A stretch of 64,000 nt of DNA from Pseudomonas izuensis (GCF_009861505.1 NZ_WTFT01000011.1:249558-313557), one strand, 5' to 3'. Shown: positions 37,230-46,170, counted from the stretch's first letter. Numbers and translations: made by a program. The notes: a model not told the origin generated them from the letters alone.

Positions 37230-37559
37230 TATTCAATCCCTAAGAACCAATATGAGCGCTTGTGGCGCAGAATTATTGTTACTGGTAAGCGTAAGACCTA
37301 ATGAAAGTAGCAATTTCCGAACCAGAGTGCCGAACAAGCGTTTAAAAGGTGTTCGGGAAATTGCCGGATGGGATTAGTGCACGAAAATGGGCGCCGTGGA
37401 AAGCCTGCACTGTTTTGGGTGGTGATGCTGGAAGGCAAGAGGGGGTTGCCCCTGACCTGTAGGAGCCGGCTTGCTGGCGAAAGCGGTGTGTCAGACGTCA
37501 TCAATGTTGATTGATGCGCCGCCTTCGCCAGCAAGCCGGCTCCTACCTGTTGGCCGGCG
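37230..37559. other. Spacer of 330 bases between the binding-protein gene and the acylase
   Basis: Contains the promoter of the transporter operon near 37230-37320 and a REP pair at 37456-37547. I see no gene or RNA in the remaining sequence. Confidence 0.55.
37456..37547. repeat. REP pair (GTAGGAGCCGGCTTGCTGGCGAA type), heads outward
   Basis: GTAGGAGCCGGCTTGCTGGCGAA and TTCGCCAGCAAGCCGGCTCCTAC are perfect inverted copies flanking about 40 bases, 12 bases from the acylase stop. Confidence 0.9.
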
Positions 37560-40010
37560 TTATTTGCCCGGTGTCAGGGTCAACCGCTTGGTGCCGTACA
37601 CCTTGTCAAAGTTCTGCGTCTGCATCGGCAAGCTCATGTATTGCCCCTTGAGCCATGGGTCGATGCTGTTCAGGTAGTTCGGGCTGGCCGGGTTGCCGGA
37701 CTGGCCGGTGGCGAGCTGCGCCATCAGCGGTTCGGCCTGGCCGAAGTCGACGATAAAGCGCATGGCCGGCACCAGCGTCGTGTTGAAATCCTGCCCCCAG
37801 GCGAACGCCGCCGTGTTGAGCGTGGTGTGATCGCCGCCGGCCGGCAGCGGACCGCGCACGGTCTGGCCGCTGCTGTTCTTCCATTCATAGCGGTGCAATT
37901 TGCCCCACTGCCACGCTTTGTGATCGCCGCCCAACTGGCTGTCGCCGGCGCTGATCGCGGCGGCCAGGCTGCGGGCGAGGATCGCCGGTTTGTCTTCTTT
38001 CTGCGCGGTACGCACGTCATCCCAGAACGGACTGTCTTCGCGGCCTAGCAGGTGATCGGCCTGCGCGGCGTAGGACAACTGGCCGTTGGCGATAAAGGCT
38101 TTCCATGCCGGGCTGCTTTCCGGCCCCAGTTCGTCGAGGAAGATCTGTTTGGTGCTCTCTTGCAGGAACAGTTCGTAGATCGCGGCGTCGGCAGAGGTCG
38201 GGCTGAGTTTGCCGTCGAATGCGATCAAGCGTGCGAGCGCCTCGCGTGCCTTGCCGCGTTCGGCAATCGGCAGCGCCTCAATAGCCTGCTTGAGCGGTTG
38301 TGCCATGCCCGGTGCTTCAAACATTTTCTTCAATTTGGCGGCGAAGGTGGTCGTCTGGTCGTACTGCATGGCGATCAGGCTGCGGGTGTCATGTTTTCCC
38401 GCCCCGGCCAGTTCGGCCAGGCGCTCGCCGCGCTCCGGCGCCGCCCAGGAGTTGGACAGTTGCATGCCATAGCCATGGGGAATGACCCGCTGGTTGGCGG
38501 TGCCGAGCCAGCCCTGTGCCGGGTCCTGATCGTAGGGGTGCAGCATTGGGTCGGCGTATCCGTCCCAATCGTAGCGACCTTCCCAACCGGGCGACGGCAG
38601 CAGCCCTTCGCCTTCGCGGCGGTTCGGGTAGCGGCCGGTGACCTGCCAGCCGATGTTGCTGGCATCGGCAAACACCAGGTTCAAGGCGATGGCGCGGATC
38701 TCGCGGCTGGCGTCCGAGGCCCTCTCGACGTTCTGCGCACGGGACAGGTCGAAAAACGCATCCAGGGTTTTGTCATCGGTGAAGTTCGGTGTCTGCAAGG
38801 CCAGGCCGAAACCGCTGCCTTGGGCCAGGCTTTGGGCGCTGTTGAGCAATGGGCCATGGCGGGTTTCATACACCGCTTCGCGAATCGGCCGTTGGCCTTT
38901 GACGAAATAGGTTTCGTTGCGCACGATCGCCGGCGTCCATTTGCCGTTGGATTCGTAGGTCAGGCCATTGCCCTGGCGTTTGATTTTTTCCAGGAACAGG
39001 TCCTGGTTGTCACCCATGACCGTGGTTGTGCTCCAGGCCACTTTGCCGTTGAAACCGCCCAAGACCATCGGCAGACCGGCGATGGTCACGCCGGACGCCT
39101 GATATTTCGTCGTGCGAATTTGTACGTAGCTGAACAGCGACGGCACGCCCATTGGTCCATGGCTGTCGCTGGCCAGCAGGCTTTTGCCGCTGCGGCTGCG
39201 TTGCGGGGCGATGGCCCAGTTGTTCGACGACGTAGCGCCCAGCAGATTCAGGTCAGACAGCTGCGCCGTGGCTTTACTGATCTCCGCCAGCCCCGGCACT
39301 TGCCCGTTGAGCTTGATGCCTTGCAGCTTTTCACTTTCGGCCAACGGTAGTTTTTCGTCAGGGGCGGAAGGGGTCAGCCACGGGAGTTTGTCGGTGGTGA
39401 CCGTTTGGGCCAGCACCAGCGAGGAAATTTCTTCGGGCAGGTTGGCCGATTGGCTGAAGTTCAACAGGCAGAAAATCAGCGCCGAATCTTCCGGTTGCCA
39501 GTATTCAGGCTTGTAACCGCTGGCAGCGAGGTCCGCCGGCAGTTTGTCGCGGTAGCGGAACAGGTAGGCATTGACCCCGCGGGCATAGACTTCGAAAAAG
39601 CGCTTGAGGCGGGGCGAAGACGCCTTGTACAGCTCGCCGGCGCTTTTCTTCAGGTTTACTGCGCGCATGTACCGGTCGGCATCCAACAGGTCCGAACCGT
39701 GCATCTCGGCCAGACGCCCCTGGGCCAGCAAACGCAGGGTAACCATTTGCGTTATACGGTCGCTGGCGTGTACGTAGCCGAGGGTGAACAGCGCGTCGTG
39801 AAAAGTGCTGCTTTCGATCAACGGCATGCCCATGGCATTGCGGCGCACCGAAACGTTCTGAGCCAGCCCCTTGAGCGGCTGTACGCCGGAGGTGGGAGGC
39901 AGGGTGTCCTGGGCATTGAAGCTCTGACAACCGGTCAGGCTCAAAACCCCCGCCACTGCTGCGGCAACGCCGAACCGGGGTAGAAAATGTGTAAGGGCTG
40001 GCGAGGCCAT
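37560..40010 (-). CDS. quiP: Penicillin-amidase family acylase, QuiP-like N-acyl-homoserine lactone acylase
   Basis: The 816-residue Ntn-hydrolase precursor has a lipobox or signal (LSLTGC, Cys28), alpha chain, and the SNNWAI motif where Ser262 becomes the N-terminal nucleophile of the beta chain after self-cleavage. The sequence [23 protein letters not shown] and the end [11 protein letters not shown] closely follow P. aeruginosa QuiP as I remember it, which degrades long-chain acyl-homoserine lactones. ATG 40010 follows AGGAG. Actual substrates need testing; related enzymes cleave other amides. Confidence 0.85.
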   Translation of the reverse strand: MASPALTHFLPRFGVAAAVAGVLSLTGCQSFNAQDTLPPTSGVQPLKGLAQNVSVRRNAMGMPLIESSTFHDALFTLGYVHASDRITQMVTLRLLAQGRLAEMHGSDLLDADRYMRAVNLKKSAGELYKASSPRLKRFFEVYARGVNAYLFRYRDKLPADLAASGYKPEYWQPEDSALIFCLLNFSQSANLPEEISSLVLAQTVTTDKLPWLTPSAPDEKLPLAESEKLQGIKLNGQVPGLAEISKATAQLSDLNLLGATSSNNWAIAPQRSRSGKSLLASDSHGPMGVPSLFSYVQIRTTKYQASGVTIAGLPMVLGGFNGKVAWSTTTVMGDNQDLFLEKIKRQGNGLTYESNGKWTPAIVRNETYFVKGQRPIREAVYETRHGPLLNSAQSLAQGSGFGLALQTPNFTDDKTLDAFFDLSRAQNVERASDASREIRAIALNLVFADASNIGWQVTGRYPNRREGEGLLPSPGWEGRYDWDGYADPMLHPYDQDPAQGWLGTANQRVIPHGYGMQLSNSWAAPERGERLAELAGAGKHDTRSLIAMQYDQTTTFAAKLKKMFEAPGMAQPLKQAIEALPIAERGKAREALARLIAFDGKLSPTSADAAIYELFLQESTKQIFLDELGPESSPAWKAFIANGQLSYAAQADHLLGREDSPFWDDVRTAQKEDKPAILARSLAAAISAGDSQLGGDHKAWQWGKLHRYEWKNSSGQTVRGPLPAGGDHTTLNTAAFAWGQDFNTTLVPAMRFIVDFGQAEPLMAQLATGQSGNPASPNYLNSIDPWLKGQYMSLPMQTQNFDKVYGTKRLTLTPGK

Positions 40011-40120
40011 GGCAAAGCTCCTGCGGGGGTAAGGGTGCAAATAAAGGCGCTACGTTAGTGAGCAGCAGGGGGGCGCGCAAGCGGGGGGCAAAGTTATTTC
40101 AGGATTTGTCCGATAAACCA

Positions 40121-40196
40121 AAAAGATCGCAGCCTTCGGCAGCCCTGCATTGATTGGCGGACATCTTGTAGGCGCTGTCGAAGGCTGCGATCTTTT
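40121..40196. repeat. Inverted repeat of the AAAAGATCGCAGCC family
   Basis: AAAAGATCGCAGCCTTCGGCAG and its inverse CTGTCGAAGGCTGCGATCTTTT (one mismatch) flank about 30 bases. This is a family different from the GTRGGAGC REPs; it recurs at 41644-41720. Confidence 0.88.
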
Positions 40197-40230
40197 CAGC
40201 TTTCAAACAAGGTGACGGAGAAACGCTGGC

Positions 40231-40782
40231 ATGGAGCTCAAGACAAACGCAGCACTGATCATCATCGATCAACAGAAAGGCATCCTGCATCCCAGGCTCG
40301 GTCGCAGGAATAATCCTCAGGCCGAGGAGCGCATGCTGGAACTGCTGGGTCATTGGCGCCGCAGCGGGCGGCCGATCGTTCACGTACAGCACTTGTCCCG
40401 CTCGGAAGACTCGGTGTTCTGGCCACAGCAATCGGGGGTGGAGTTTCAGGAGCGGTTTCAACCATTGCCTGGCGAGCAACTGATTCAGAAGCAAGTGCCG
40501 GATGCGTTTTGCTCGACAGCGTTGGAGACACGTTTGCGCGAGGCGGAAATCGAGCAGTTGATCATCGTCGGCGTGGCGACCCACAACTCGGTGGAGTCCA
40601 CCGCACGAACGGCGGGCAATCTGGGGTTCGATACGTGGGTGGTGGAGGATGCATGCTTTACCTTCGACAAGGCTGATTTCTTTGGAAATGCCCGTTCAGC
40701 CGAGGAGGTGCATGGGATGTCGTTGGGGAATCTGCATGGGGAGTATGCGACGGTGGTCAGCACTGCGCAGATTCTGAATTGA
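40231..40782 (+). CDS. Isochorismatase-like hydrolase with Ser at the nucleophile position
   Basis: The 183-residue protein has the isochorismatase fold with Asp13 (IIIDQQKG) and Lys87 region intact. The usual nucleophile motif T-x-x-C-V reads THNSVESTARTA, so Ser120 stands where nicotinamidases and other cysteine hydrolases keep Cys. That pattern is closer to true isochorismatases, which do not need the Cys. Start ATG 40231 is preceded by ACGGAGAA. It is flanked by repeats and has no operon partner, so the substrate is open. Confidence 0.82.
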   Translation: MELKTNAALIIIDQQKGILHPRLGRRNNPQAEERMLELLGHWRRSGRPIVHVQHLSRSEDSVFWPQQSGVEFQERFQPLPGEQLIQKQVPDAFCSTALETRLREAEIEQLIIVGVATHNSVESTARTAGNLGFDTWVVEDACFTFDKADFFGNARSAEEVHGMSLGNLHGEYATVVSTAQILN

Positions 40783-40796
40783 TAGTGACTGTAAGG

Positions 40797-40880
40797 GCCT
40801 CTTCGCGAGCAGGCTCGCTCCCACATTGGTTTTGTGTACGACACAAGGTCAAATGTGGGAGCGAGCCTGCTCGCGAAGGC
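40797..40880. repeat. REP pair (GTGGGAGCGAGCCTGCTCGCGA type), heads inward
   Basis: CTTCGCGAGCAGGCTCGCTCCCAC and GTGGGAGCGAGCCTGCTCGCGAAG are perfect inverted copies about 30 bases apart, between the convergent isochorismatase-like and SEC-C genes. Confidence 0.9.
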
Positions 40881-40915
40881 GATTCAACAGGCGAAGCAGA
40901 TCTTCACCCGAAGCA

Positions 40916-41116
40916 TCAAGCGCCGTGGCACTTCTTGAATTTCTTGCCGTTGCCGCATGGGCAAGGGTCGTTGCGGCCGACGTCTTTCAAGGCGTTGCGC
41001 ACCGGTTCCTGGTGGGCGTGGCCGCAGTTCGGGCCGTGGACATGGCCATGGTCGTGATCATGGTGGTCATGATCGTGGTTGCAGTCTGGGCCATGGACAT
41101 GGGGTTGCTGGGTCAT
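40916..41116 (-). CDS. His-rich SEC-C motif mini-protein
   Basis: The 66-residue protein has a His/Asp-rich N-terminal half, with twin HVHGPDC and HVHGPNC units around [11 protein letters not shown], and ends with a SEC-C zinc motif ([18 protein letters not shown]). The N-terminal part should bind metals strongly. It lies five bases after the WHy-domain lipoprotein gene. Possible roles are zinc handling or a ribosome- or Sec-associated adaptor, but nothing visible decides. Confidence 0.85.
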   Translation of the reverse strand: MTQQPHVHGPDCNHDHDHHDHDHGHVHGPNCGHAHQEPVRNALKDVGRNDPCPCGNGKKFKKCHGA

Positions 41117-41121
41117 CGGGG

Positions 41122-41607
41122 TTACTCCGGAATTAGATCGGCGGGGATTATTACGCCATTACGCGCCAGGTGCACGTAGTGGGCGATGAATAAACCGGTT
41201 TCCATCTCGCCTTCCAGTCGATAAGGAATGGACTGCCCAGGGTTTTTCAGTTGTTTGACCAGGTCTTTGACCTTTGGCCACAGGTTGGTGCGGATCGGCA
41301 CCTTATAGAAACGGCTGGTCTTGGGGCCGACGGTGATCCAGTGTTCATGCTCGCCTTCGGCCAGCAGGACATTGCCCAGGTGAATGCGGTATTCCAGGCC
41401 GCGCACGGTCAGATCGCTTTCCCTACGGTTGTCGATGCGAAAGTGCAGCATGAACCGCTGTTCCATCAGCTTGGCACGCACCACTTCCACCCTGACCAGA
41501 TGCACCTCGGGGTCCGGTTCATCTGTGTCGAACCAGGACGCGCAGCCGCCAAGCGCCAGAAACAGGAGTGGAGTGAGCAGGTAAAGTACGAATCGCTGGG
41601 TGATCAT
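41122..41607 (-). CDS. LEA14-type (WHy domain) lipoprotein
   Basis: The 161-residue protein has a lipobox (LALGGC, Cys near 22) and a WHy/LEA-2 beta-sandwich with [39 protein letters not shown] type 2 proteins are linked to desiccation or membrane stress. The SEC-C mini-protein follows after five bases, so they are likely one transcript. Confidence 0.85.
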   Translation of the reverse strand: MITQRFVLYLLTPLLFLALGGCASWFDTDEPDPEVHLVRVEVVRAKLMEQRFMLHFRIDNRRESDLTVRGLEYRIHLGNVLLAEGEHEHWITVGPKTSRFYKVPIRTNLWPKVKDLVKQLKNPGQSIPYRLEGEMETGLFIAHYVHLARNGVIIPADLIPE

Positions 41608-41643
41608 CGTCGTGGTTCTCCCTTGAACCCCAGTCTAGCCGTT

Positions 41644-41720
41644 AAAAGATCGCAGCCTTCGGCAGCGCCTACGGGTGTGCGTCGAGCCCATGTAGGCGCT
41701 GCCGAAGGCTGCGATCCTTT
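41644..41720. repeat. Inverted repeat of the AAAAGATCGCAGCC family, second copy
   Basis: AAAAGATCGCAGCCTTCGGCAGCGCCTA and its inverse GTAGGCGCTGCCGAAGGCTGCGATCCTTT flank about 20 bases. The core matches the copy at 40121-40196. Confidence 0.9.
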
Positions 41721-41729
41721 GACCCTGCT

Positions 41730-42206
41730 TCAACCGCCGAAATACCCGGAACAGCACTTCTTGAACTTCTGCCCGCTGGCGCAAGGGCAGGCGTCGTTGC
41801 GCCCGATATCGAGTGGCACGGTGGGGTCGATGAAGAACCAGCGGCCGGCGTTCTGCACAAACGACGAGCGTTCACGGTGACTGTGCTCACCACTGCCGTC
41901 GTGCCAGCGTGCGGTGAAGGTGACAAAGGCGTGCTCCGGCTGGCCGCCGAGCACCTCGGAGCTTTCCACCTCAAGGCCCAGCCAGGTGCTTTGAGCGCTC
42001 CAGTCACTGATCGACTGCCGATCGAGCCCGGCCTGCTGGGCGGGCAGGGTAGTGGCCACCAGGTAATCGATCAGGCCCAGCACGTAGGCGCTGTAGCGCG
42101 AACGCATCAGGGCTTCGGCGCAAGGGGCCGGGTGGCCGGCATGGTAATGACCGCAGCAGGCGTCCAGCAGGGTGCCGCTGCCGCAAGGGCAAATGGATGT
42201 ACTCAT
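41730..42206 (-). CDS. ychJ: YchJ-family SEC-C protein
   Basis: The 158-residue protein has SEC-C motifs at both ends ([17 protein letters not shown] near 5-22 and [14 protein letters not shown] near 138-152) around an NTF2-like middle domain. This is the YchJ/UPF0225 arrangement. Function is unknown; zinc binding is expected. ATG 42206 begins [11 protein letters not shown]. The DUF6231 gene lies four bases upstream on the same strand. Confidence 0.92.
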   Translation of the reverse strand: MSTSICPCGSGTLLDACCGHYHAGHPAPCAEALMRSRYSAYVLGLIDYLVATTLPAQQAGLDRQSISDWSAQSTWLGLEVESSEVLGGQPEHAFVTFTARWHDGSGEHSHRERSSFVQNAGRWFFIDPTVPLDIGRNDACPCASGQKFKKCCSGYFGG

Positions 42207-42210
42207 TGCG

Positions 42211-42708
42211 TTACCACCAGTATTTCCCGAAGTTTTCCGGATTGGCCCAGAACCGCGAGTTGAGCCAGTCGGGCACCTGTTTGTAGTCAAGCAGATCATA
42301 GGTGAACAGGGTCAGTACCTGATCGTCGCGCTGGAAGCGTTCACTGGCTTGCAGGGCCAGGGAGAAAAAATCCGTCTCCTGCCAGCCGCTGGCCGGCAAG
42401 TCGGCCAGTACCGCGATACGGCTGGCGTTGAGATTGCGGATGCCACCCAGCAAATTCAGGCCATCGCGCTTGGGCAGGTGTTCGAGACAATCGACCACCA
42501 GCGCCAGGTCAAACCGGCGCGCCGCCAATTCGGTAGGCAACGCGCCGGGGGCCGCATGCGCCACGTCGCTGTCCGGGTGCGCGAGCTTGAACGCTTCAAG
42601 CGCGGGGAATTCGCTGGCGCCAATCAGCAACAGGCGCGAAGGGGCGTAACGATCCAGCAAAGCGGCCAGCGCCTGTTGCGGCGTACGCGAAGAAATACCT
42701 GCAATCAT
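42211..42708 (-). CDS. DUF6231 protein, methyltransferase-like
   Basis: The 165-residue protein has a Rossmann-like pattern ([11 protein letters not shown], then [13 protein letters not shown]) resembling a SAM-dependent methyltransferase, but the usual G-x-G-x-G is incomplete. It ends with an aromatic-rich tail ([18 protein letters not shown]). It precedes ychJ by four bases, so the two are one transcript. Function unknown. Confidence 0.78.
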   Translation of the reverse strand: MIAGISSRTPQQALAALLDRYAPSRLLLIGASEFPALEAFKLAHPDSDVAHAAPGALPTELAARRFDLALVVDCLEHLPKRDGLNLLGGIRNLNASRIAVLADLPASGWQETDFFSLALQASERFQRDDQVLTLFTYDLLDYKQVPDWLNSRFWANPENFGKYWW

Positions 42709-42845
42709 TGAAGATCCTCACTCAGATCTGCCAAGACTAGCCTGCCCGCAAGTTCGAGCCTAGAGCGGGTTTGCCGTAAAAGTGACGATCTCCCGTGAAC
42801 ACGGGATAAAACAGCAATGGCCTATTGCTGGCGGAGATTAAAACT

Positions 42846-42890
42846 CGGGTCTTTACTCCCTGAATCGGTTCTAAGCCGATCCTTCAGGAG
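42846..42890 (+). promoter_or_regulatory. SD-sequestering leader hairpin of the first OmpA/TSP3 gene
   Basis: A shared 14-base motif CGGGTCTTTACTCC (42846-42859) opens the element. CTCC(C)TGAA (42856-42864) pairs with TTCAGGAG (42883-42890), with an inner stem TCGG/CCGA (42865-42868 with 42876-42879). The AGGAG ribosome-binding site is therefore inside the stem, nine bases before ATG 42899. Confidence 0.65.
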
Positions 42891-42898
42891 ATAACTAG

Positions 42899-43594
42899 AT
42901 GAGCATAGTTCGGACAGCATTACCCCTGGTACTGCTAACCAGTGTGTTGACTGGTTGCGCAGGCTTGCAGAAAACCGACTGGCCGACCTGTGCGGCGGTC
43001 GGTGGTGTCGTAGGTGCGGGTCTCGGTGCAACCGAGAGTTCGTCATGGGCAGGGTATGGTGCGCTACTGGTTGGCGGTACCGCGGCGGCCTATTGCTGGG
43101 TTCACGGTGATGGCGACGAAGACGGCGATGGCGTTCCGGATAGCCGCGACAAGTGCCCTGGCACGCCTAGAGGCGTGAGGGTCGATGCCGACGGTTGCCC
43201 ACCACCGGCACCTGCTCCAGTGGTTGAAGAAGCCGTGGTGGTCAAGGAAGAAACCATCGTCATCCGCGATGTTCACTTCCAGTTCGACAAGGCGACACTC
43301 ACGGCGTCTGACAAACAGGTACTCGATAAGATCGCCACGCGTTTGAAAGCGGAAGCCCCTACTGCCCGGTTGAGCGTTACCGGTCATACCGACAGCGTGG
43401 GCAGCGATACCTACAACCAGAAACTGTCGGATAAACGCGCTCACTCGGTGGTTGAATATCTCATTCAACAGGGCGTCCCACGCAGCAGCTTCGTTTCGGT
43501 CGTCGGCGCGGGTGAAAGCCAGCCGGTTGCCGATAACAAAACCGCTGACGGCCGCGCGATGAACCGTCGCACGGAAATCAAAATCAACCGTTAG
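42899..43594 (+). CDS. OmpA-family lipoprotein with thrombospondin type 3 repeat (paralogue 1)
   Basis: The 231-residue protein has a lipobox (SVLTGC), a glycine-zipper-like segment (GGVVGAGLGATES), an acidic calcium-binding TSP3 repeat (GDEDGDGVPDSRDKCPGTP) and an OmpA_C domain (about 120-231) with GHTDSVGSDTYNQKLSDKRA, which grips peptidoglycan diaminopimelate. It likely tethers the outer membrane to the wall. It is 89 bases before a paralogue of the same layout, and both have the same leader element. Confidence 0.9.
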   Translation: MSIVRTALPLVLLTSVLTGCAGLQKTDWPTCAAVGGVVGAGLGATESSSWAGYGALLVGGTAAAYCWVHGDGDEDGDGVPDSRDKCPGTPRGVRVDADGCPPPAPAPVVEEAVVVKEETIVIRDVHFQFDKATLTASDKQVLDKIATRLKAEAPTARLSVTGHTDSVGSDTYNQKLSDKRAHSVVEYLIQQGVPRSSFVSVVGAGESQPVADNKTADGRAMNRRTEIKINR

Positions 43595-43629
43595 ATCCCT
43601 CGCATCCGCGGCTTGTGCAGTCGTGGATG

Positions 43630-43675
43630 CGGGTCTTTACTCCTGTGTAACCGGCATTGGCCGGTGACACAGGAG
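43630..43675 (+). promoter_or_regulatory. SD-sequestering leader hairpin of the second OmpA/TSP3 gene
   Basis: CGGGTCTTTACTCC (43630-43643) is repeated exactly. CTCCTGTGT (43640-43648) pairs with ACACAGGAG (43667-43675), then after one A/G mismatch ACCGGC (43650-43655) pairs with GCCGGT (43660-43665) around loop ATTG. The stem is 15 base pairs and contains the AGGAG ribosome-binding site, eight bases before ATG 43684. Confidence 0.7.
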
Positions 43676-43683
43676 CTTTCAAA

Positions 43684-44397
43684 ATGAGCAATCTCACACG
43701 GACCGTCTTGCCGGTTCTGCTGCTTGGCAGCCTGTTGACCGGTTGCGCTACTCACAGTGATGGCACTGCCCCCCTCAATCAACGTACCTGGCCGATCTGC
43801 AGCGTCATTGGCGGACTGGTCGGCGGAGGCCTGGGCGCTATCGAAAGTGGTGGCTGGGCGGCCGGTGGAGCGGCGCTTGGTATCTTGACCGGTGGTTTGA
43901 TCTGTTACGCCCAGGACGGTGACGAAGACGGCGATGGCGTTTTCGACCGTCGCGATCGTTGCCCCGACACCCCGGCCAATACCCCTGTGGAACATCACGG
44001 TTGCCCGCTGCCGCAATACCCGGCCAGCGAGAAACCTGCGGAGCCCGCACAGCCTGAAGTCATCACGTTGAGCAATGACGTGTTTTTTGGCTTCAATCAA
44101 TCCGACCTGACCCCGGCCGCGCAGAGTCAGCTCGATTCCATCATGGGCAAACTGCTGGATGCCAGCGTGGTGAGCATCAAGGTGGTCGGACATACCGACA
44201 GCGTCGGGGCGGATGCCTACAATCAGGCGCTGTCCGAGCGACGGGCCAGCAGCGTTGCGCAGTACCTGTTGAGCCAAGGCGTAGCACCCGGCAAGCTCAC
44301 CAGCGAAGGTAGAGGTGAAAGTCAGCCGGTAGCCGATAACGAAACAGAAGAAGGTCGTGCGAAAAACCGTCGCGTGGAGCTGCACATCAATCGCTGA
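43684..44397 (+). CDS. OmpA-family lipoprotein with thrombospondin type 3 repeat (paralogue 2)
   Basis: The 237-residue protein repeats the architecture of its neighbour: lipobox (SLLTGC), glycine-rich segment (IGGLVGGGLGAIESGGWAAGG), TSP3 repeat (GDEDGDGVFDRRDRCPDTP) and OmpA_C with GHTDSVGADAYNQALSERRA. The pair arose by tandem duplication, leaders included. It differs in the linker after the TSP3 repeat. ATG 43684 is placed by the AGGAG at 43671-43675. Confidence 0.9.
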   Translation: MSNLTRTVLPVLLLGSLLTGCATHSDGTAPLNQRTWPICSVIGGLVGGGLGAIESGGWAAGGAALGILTGGLICYAQDGDEDGDGVFDRRDRCPDTPANTPVEHHGCPLPQYPASEKPAEPAQPEVITLSNDVFFGFNQSDLTPAAQSQLDSIMGKLLDASVVSIKVVGHTDSVGADAYNQALSERRASSVAQYLLSQGVAPGKLTSEGRGESQPVADNETEEGRAKNRRVELHINR

Positions 44398-44544
44398 GCC
44401 GCGAAATAGAGCCGTCGGGTGAAAAAACGTAGCACTGCGACGGCCGTTCGGCGGCCTTCATGAAGAATTTTCGTTTGCCCTCTGGCTTATCCCGCGTGGA
44501 AGCCGTTACTGTGCGCGCAAACAATAATTCTCATCGGGGGGCGT

Positions 44545-44823
44545 ATGAAGGTGCTATGGGGGCTGGGCAAGCTGTTGACCCTGCTGTTCTGGTCGGTGGT
44601 GTTGGTCAATCTGCTCACGCCGTTCGTCTATCCGCTGTATCTGCTGGTCAACCTGGCCGGCGGCCTGTTGGTGGTTCTCCATCTTCTTGAAGCGCTGCTG
44701 AGTTTTCGCACCCTCCGGGGTCGCGCCCACCCTTGGCTCGATCGCCTGAAGATCGTGATTTTCGGCGTTTTCCACCTGCAAACCATTCCGGCTCCCACCG
44801 CACCGAAGGCTTCCCATGCGTAA
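44545..44823 (+). CDS. DUF1145 membrane protein
   Basis: The 92-residue protein has two hydrophobic segments (about 8-30 and 32-52) and a positively charged middle (SFRTLRGRAHPWLDRLK), the DUF1145 pattern. Function unknown. GGGGGG upstream of ATG 44545 serves as ribosome-binding site. The collagen-like gene starts eight bases before its end. Confidence 0.82.
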   Translation: MKVLWGLGKLLTLLFWSVVLVNLLTPFVYPLYLLVNLAGGLLVVLHLLEALLSFRTLRGRAHPWLDRLKIVIFGVFHLQTIPAPTAPKASHA

Positions 44824-45574
44824 ACTCTGTCTGCTCGCCGCACTCATCAGCCCATTGGCCTTCGCTCAAGTGGTGAGTGTTGAAACCAACTCGCTGATGC
44901 GTCTGCCAAACACTGCCAGCACATTGCAGCTGGACCGCCTGGAAGTGGCTGATTACGGCACATTGCTGATTCCCTCGAACGTGACCGAAGTCACCGTCGC
45001 CGAACTGCGCCTGGGACGTGATGCGCGGATCGCGATCGTACCCGGTGAACAGGCGCTGGAGCTGAAAATCAGCCGTGCCCAGTTGTCCGAGGGCAGCCAG
45101 ATTACCGCTCGCGGTGCACCGGGCACTTATCAGAAGGCCGCCCGCTCCGGGCGCAATCTGAATCTTCAGATCAAGGCCCTGAACGCACCGCAATTGCTGG
45201 TGGACGCTCGCGGCGGTGCGGGGGCGCCGGGTTTTGTCGGCCTCGATGGGGCCAACGGCCAGGCACCGGGTTGCACCTGGGGTCAGGCGGGGCACGGTGC
45301 CGATGGCAGCGATGGCAGTGACGGCCAGCCAGGGGCACCGGGGGCCTTGGTCAAAGTGGCAGTGCCGCGCGACTACCCGGCAGAACAGATCAAGGTCCAG
45401 GTGGCCGGCGGTGCCGGTGGCCTGGCCGGGCCTGGCGGCAAGCCGGGGGCGGGCGGTAAGGCCAAGGGCTGCATCATCTATAAGGCCGATGGCGGCAAGA
45501 GCGGTAAACCTGGCGCCGATGGGCAACCGGGGCCTGCTGGGGCGGCGGGTTCGGTGACGGTGCAGCGGTTGTAA
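44816..45574 (+). CDS. Exported protein with collagen-like Gly-X-Y runs
   Basis: The 252-residue protein has a signal peptide (MRKLCLLAALISPLAFA), a beta-rich domain to about 130, and a glycine-rich second half with collagen-like runs such as GADGSDGSDGQPGAPG and GKSGKPGADGQPGPAG, interrupted by two Cys-containing segments (GCTWGQ, GCIIYK). The runs are short, so a stable triple helix is uncertain. It overlaps the DUF1145 gene by eight bases. Role unknown; surface location is inferred. Confidence 0.82.
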   Translation: MRKLCLLAALISPLAFAQVVSVETNSLMRLPNTASTLQLDRLEVADYGTLLIPSNVTEVTVAELRLGRDARIAIVPGEQALELKISRAQLSEGSQITARGAPGTYQKAARSGRNLNLQIKALNAPQLLVDARGGAGAPGFVGLDGANGQAPGCTWGQAGHGADGSDGSDGQPGAPGALVKVAVPRDYPAEQIKVQVAGGAGGLAGPGGKPGAGGKAKGCIIYKADGGKSGKPGADGQPGPAGAAGSVTVQRL

Positions 45575-45607
45575 GCATTATCTGAATTGTGGGGCGCCTG
45601 ATCGAAT

Positions 45608-45702
45608 GTCTTCGCGGGCAAGCCACGCTCCCACAGGTATTGTGTGGTTCGCAAATGCCGTGAACGACACAAAACCTGTGGGAGCGTGGCTTGCCCGCGA
45701 AG
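45608..45702. repeat. REP pair (GTGGGAGCGTGGCTTGCCCGCGA type), heads inward
   Basis: CTTCGCGGGCAAGCCACGCTCCCAC and GTGGGAGCGTGGCTTGCCCGCGAAG are perfect inverted copies about 45 bases apart, between convergent genes. Confidence 0.9.
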
Positions 45703-45705
45703 CTT

Positions 45706-46170
45706 TTAAAGCATCGGCCGCGCCGAGGCGATTGCGACCACAACCAATCCCACAATCAGATTAATCCCCACCACCCTGCGAATCCTCCCCAGCACCGCCG
45801 CTCCCACCGGCCAATCCTGCGCCTCCACGGCTGTGCGCAATTCCGGCAGCATCAATGCTTGAATCCGGATGAACAGCGCCGTCATCACCACATACAACCC
45901 CATCATCACTTCCACATAACGCGGCGCGTTCTCAAAGCCGGTGAAGTGCAGATTCAGCATGCCCACACCGCTGACGGGCAACAGCACCACCGCCACCCAC
46001 ACCCAGCGGAAAAAACCTTGAAACACTTCCAGCCACAGCTTCAATCGTGCGGGGCCCTCCAGTGCCTTCAAGGCCGCGGGGCGCAAGACCATCCAGGCGA
46101 AAAACATGCCGCCCACCCATACGAGCGCGGCGAGGACATGCAGGCTATAAACAAGACTGAAAGCGGTCAT
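45706..46170 (-). CDS. CopD-family membrane protein
   Basis: The 154-residue protein has four transmembrane helices with His in the first (YSLHVLAALVWVGGMFF) as in the CopD domain. Family members are linked to copper uptake or haem-like binding (the HemJ/CopD fold). No other copper genes are near, so the role is open. It is divergent from dinG. Confidence 0.85.
   Translation of the reverse strand: MTAFSLVYSLHVLAALVWVGGMFFAWMVLRPAALKALEGPARLKLWLEVFQGFFRWVWVAVVLLPVSGVGMLNLHFTGFENAPRYVEVMMGLYVVMTALFIRIQALMLPELRTAVEAQDWPVGAAVLGRIRRVVGINLIVGLVVVAIASARPML

Noticed and set aside
40099..40584. Minus-strand open frame overlapping the isochorismatase-like gene
   Set aside because: It begins within that gene and ends in the AAAAGATCGCAGCC repeat; shadow frame.
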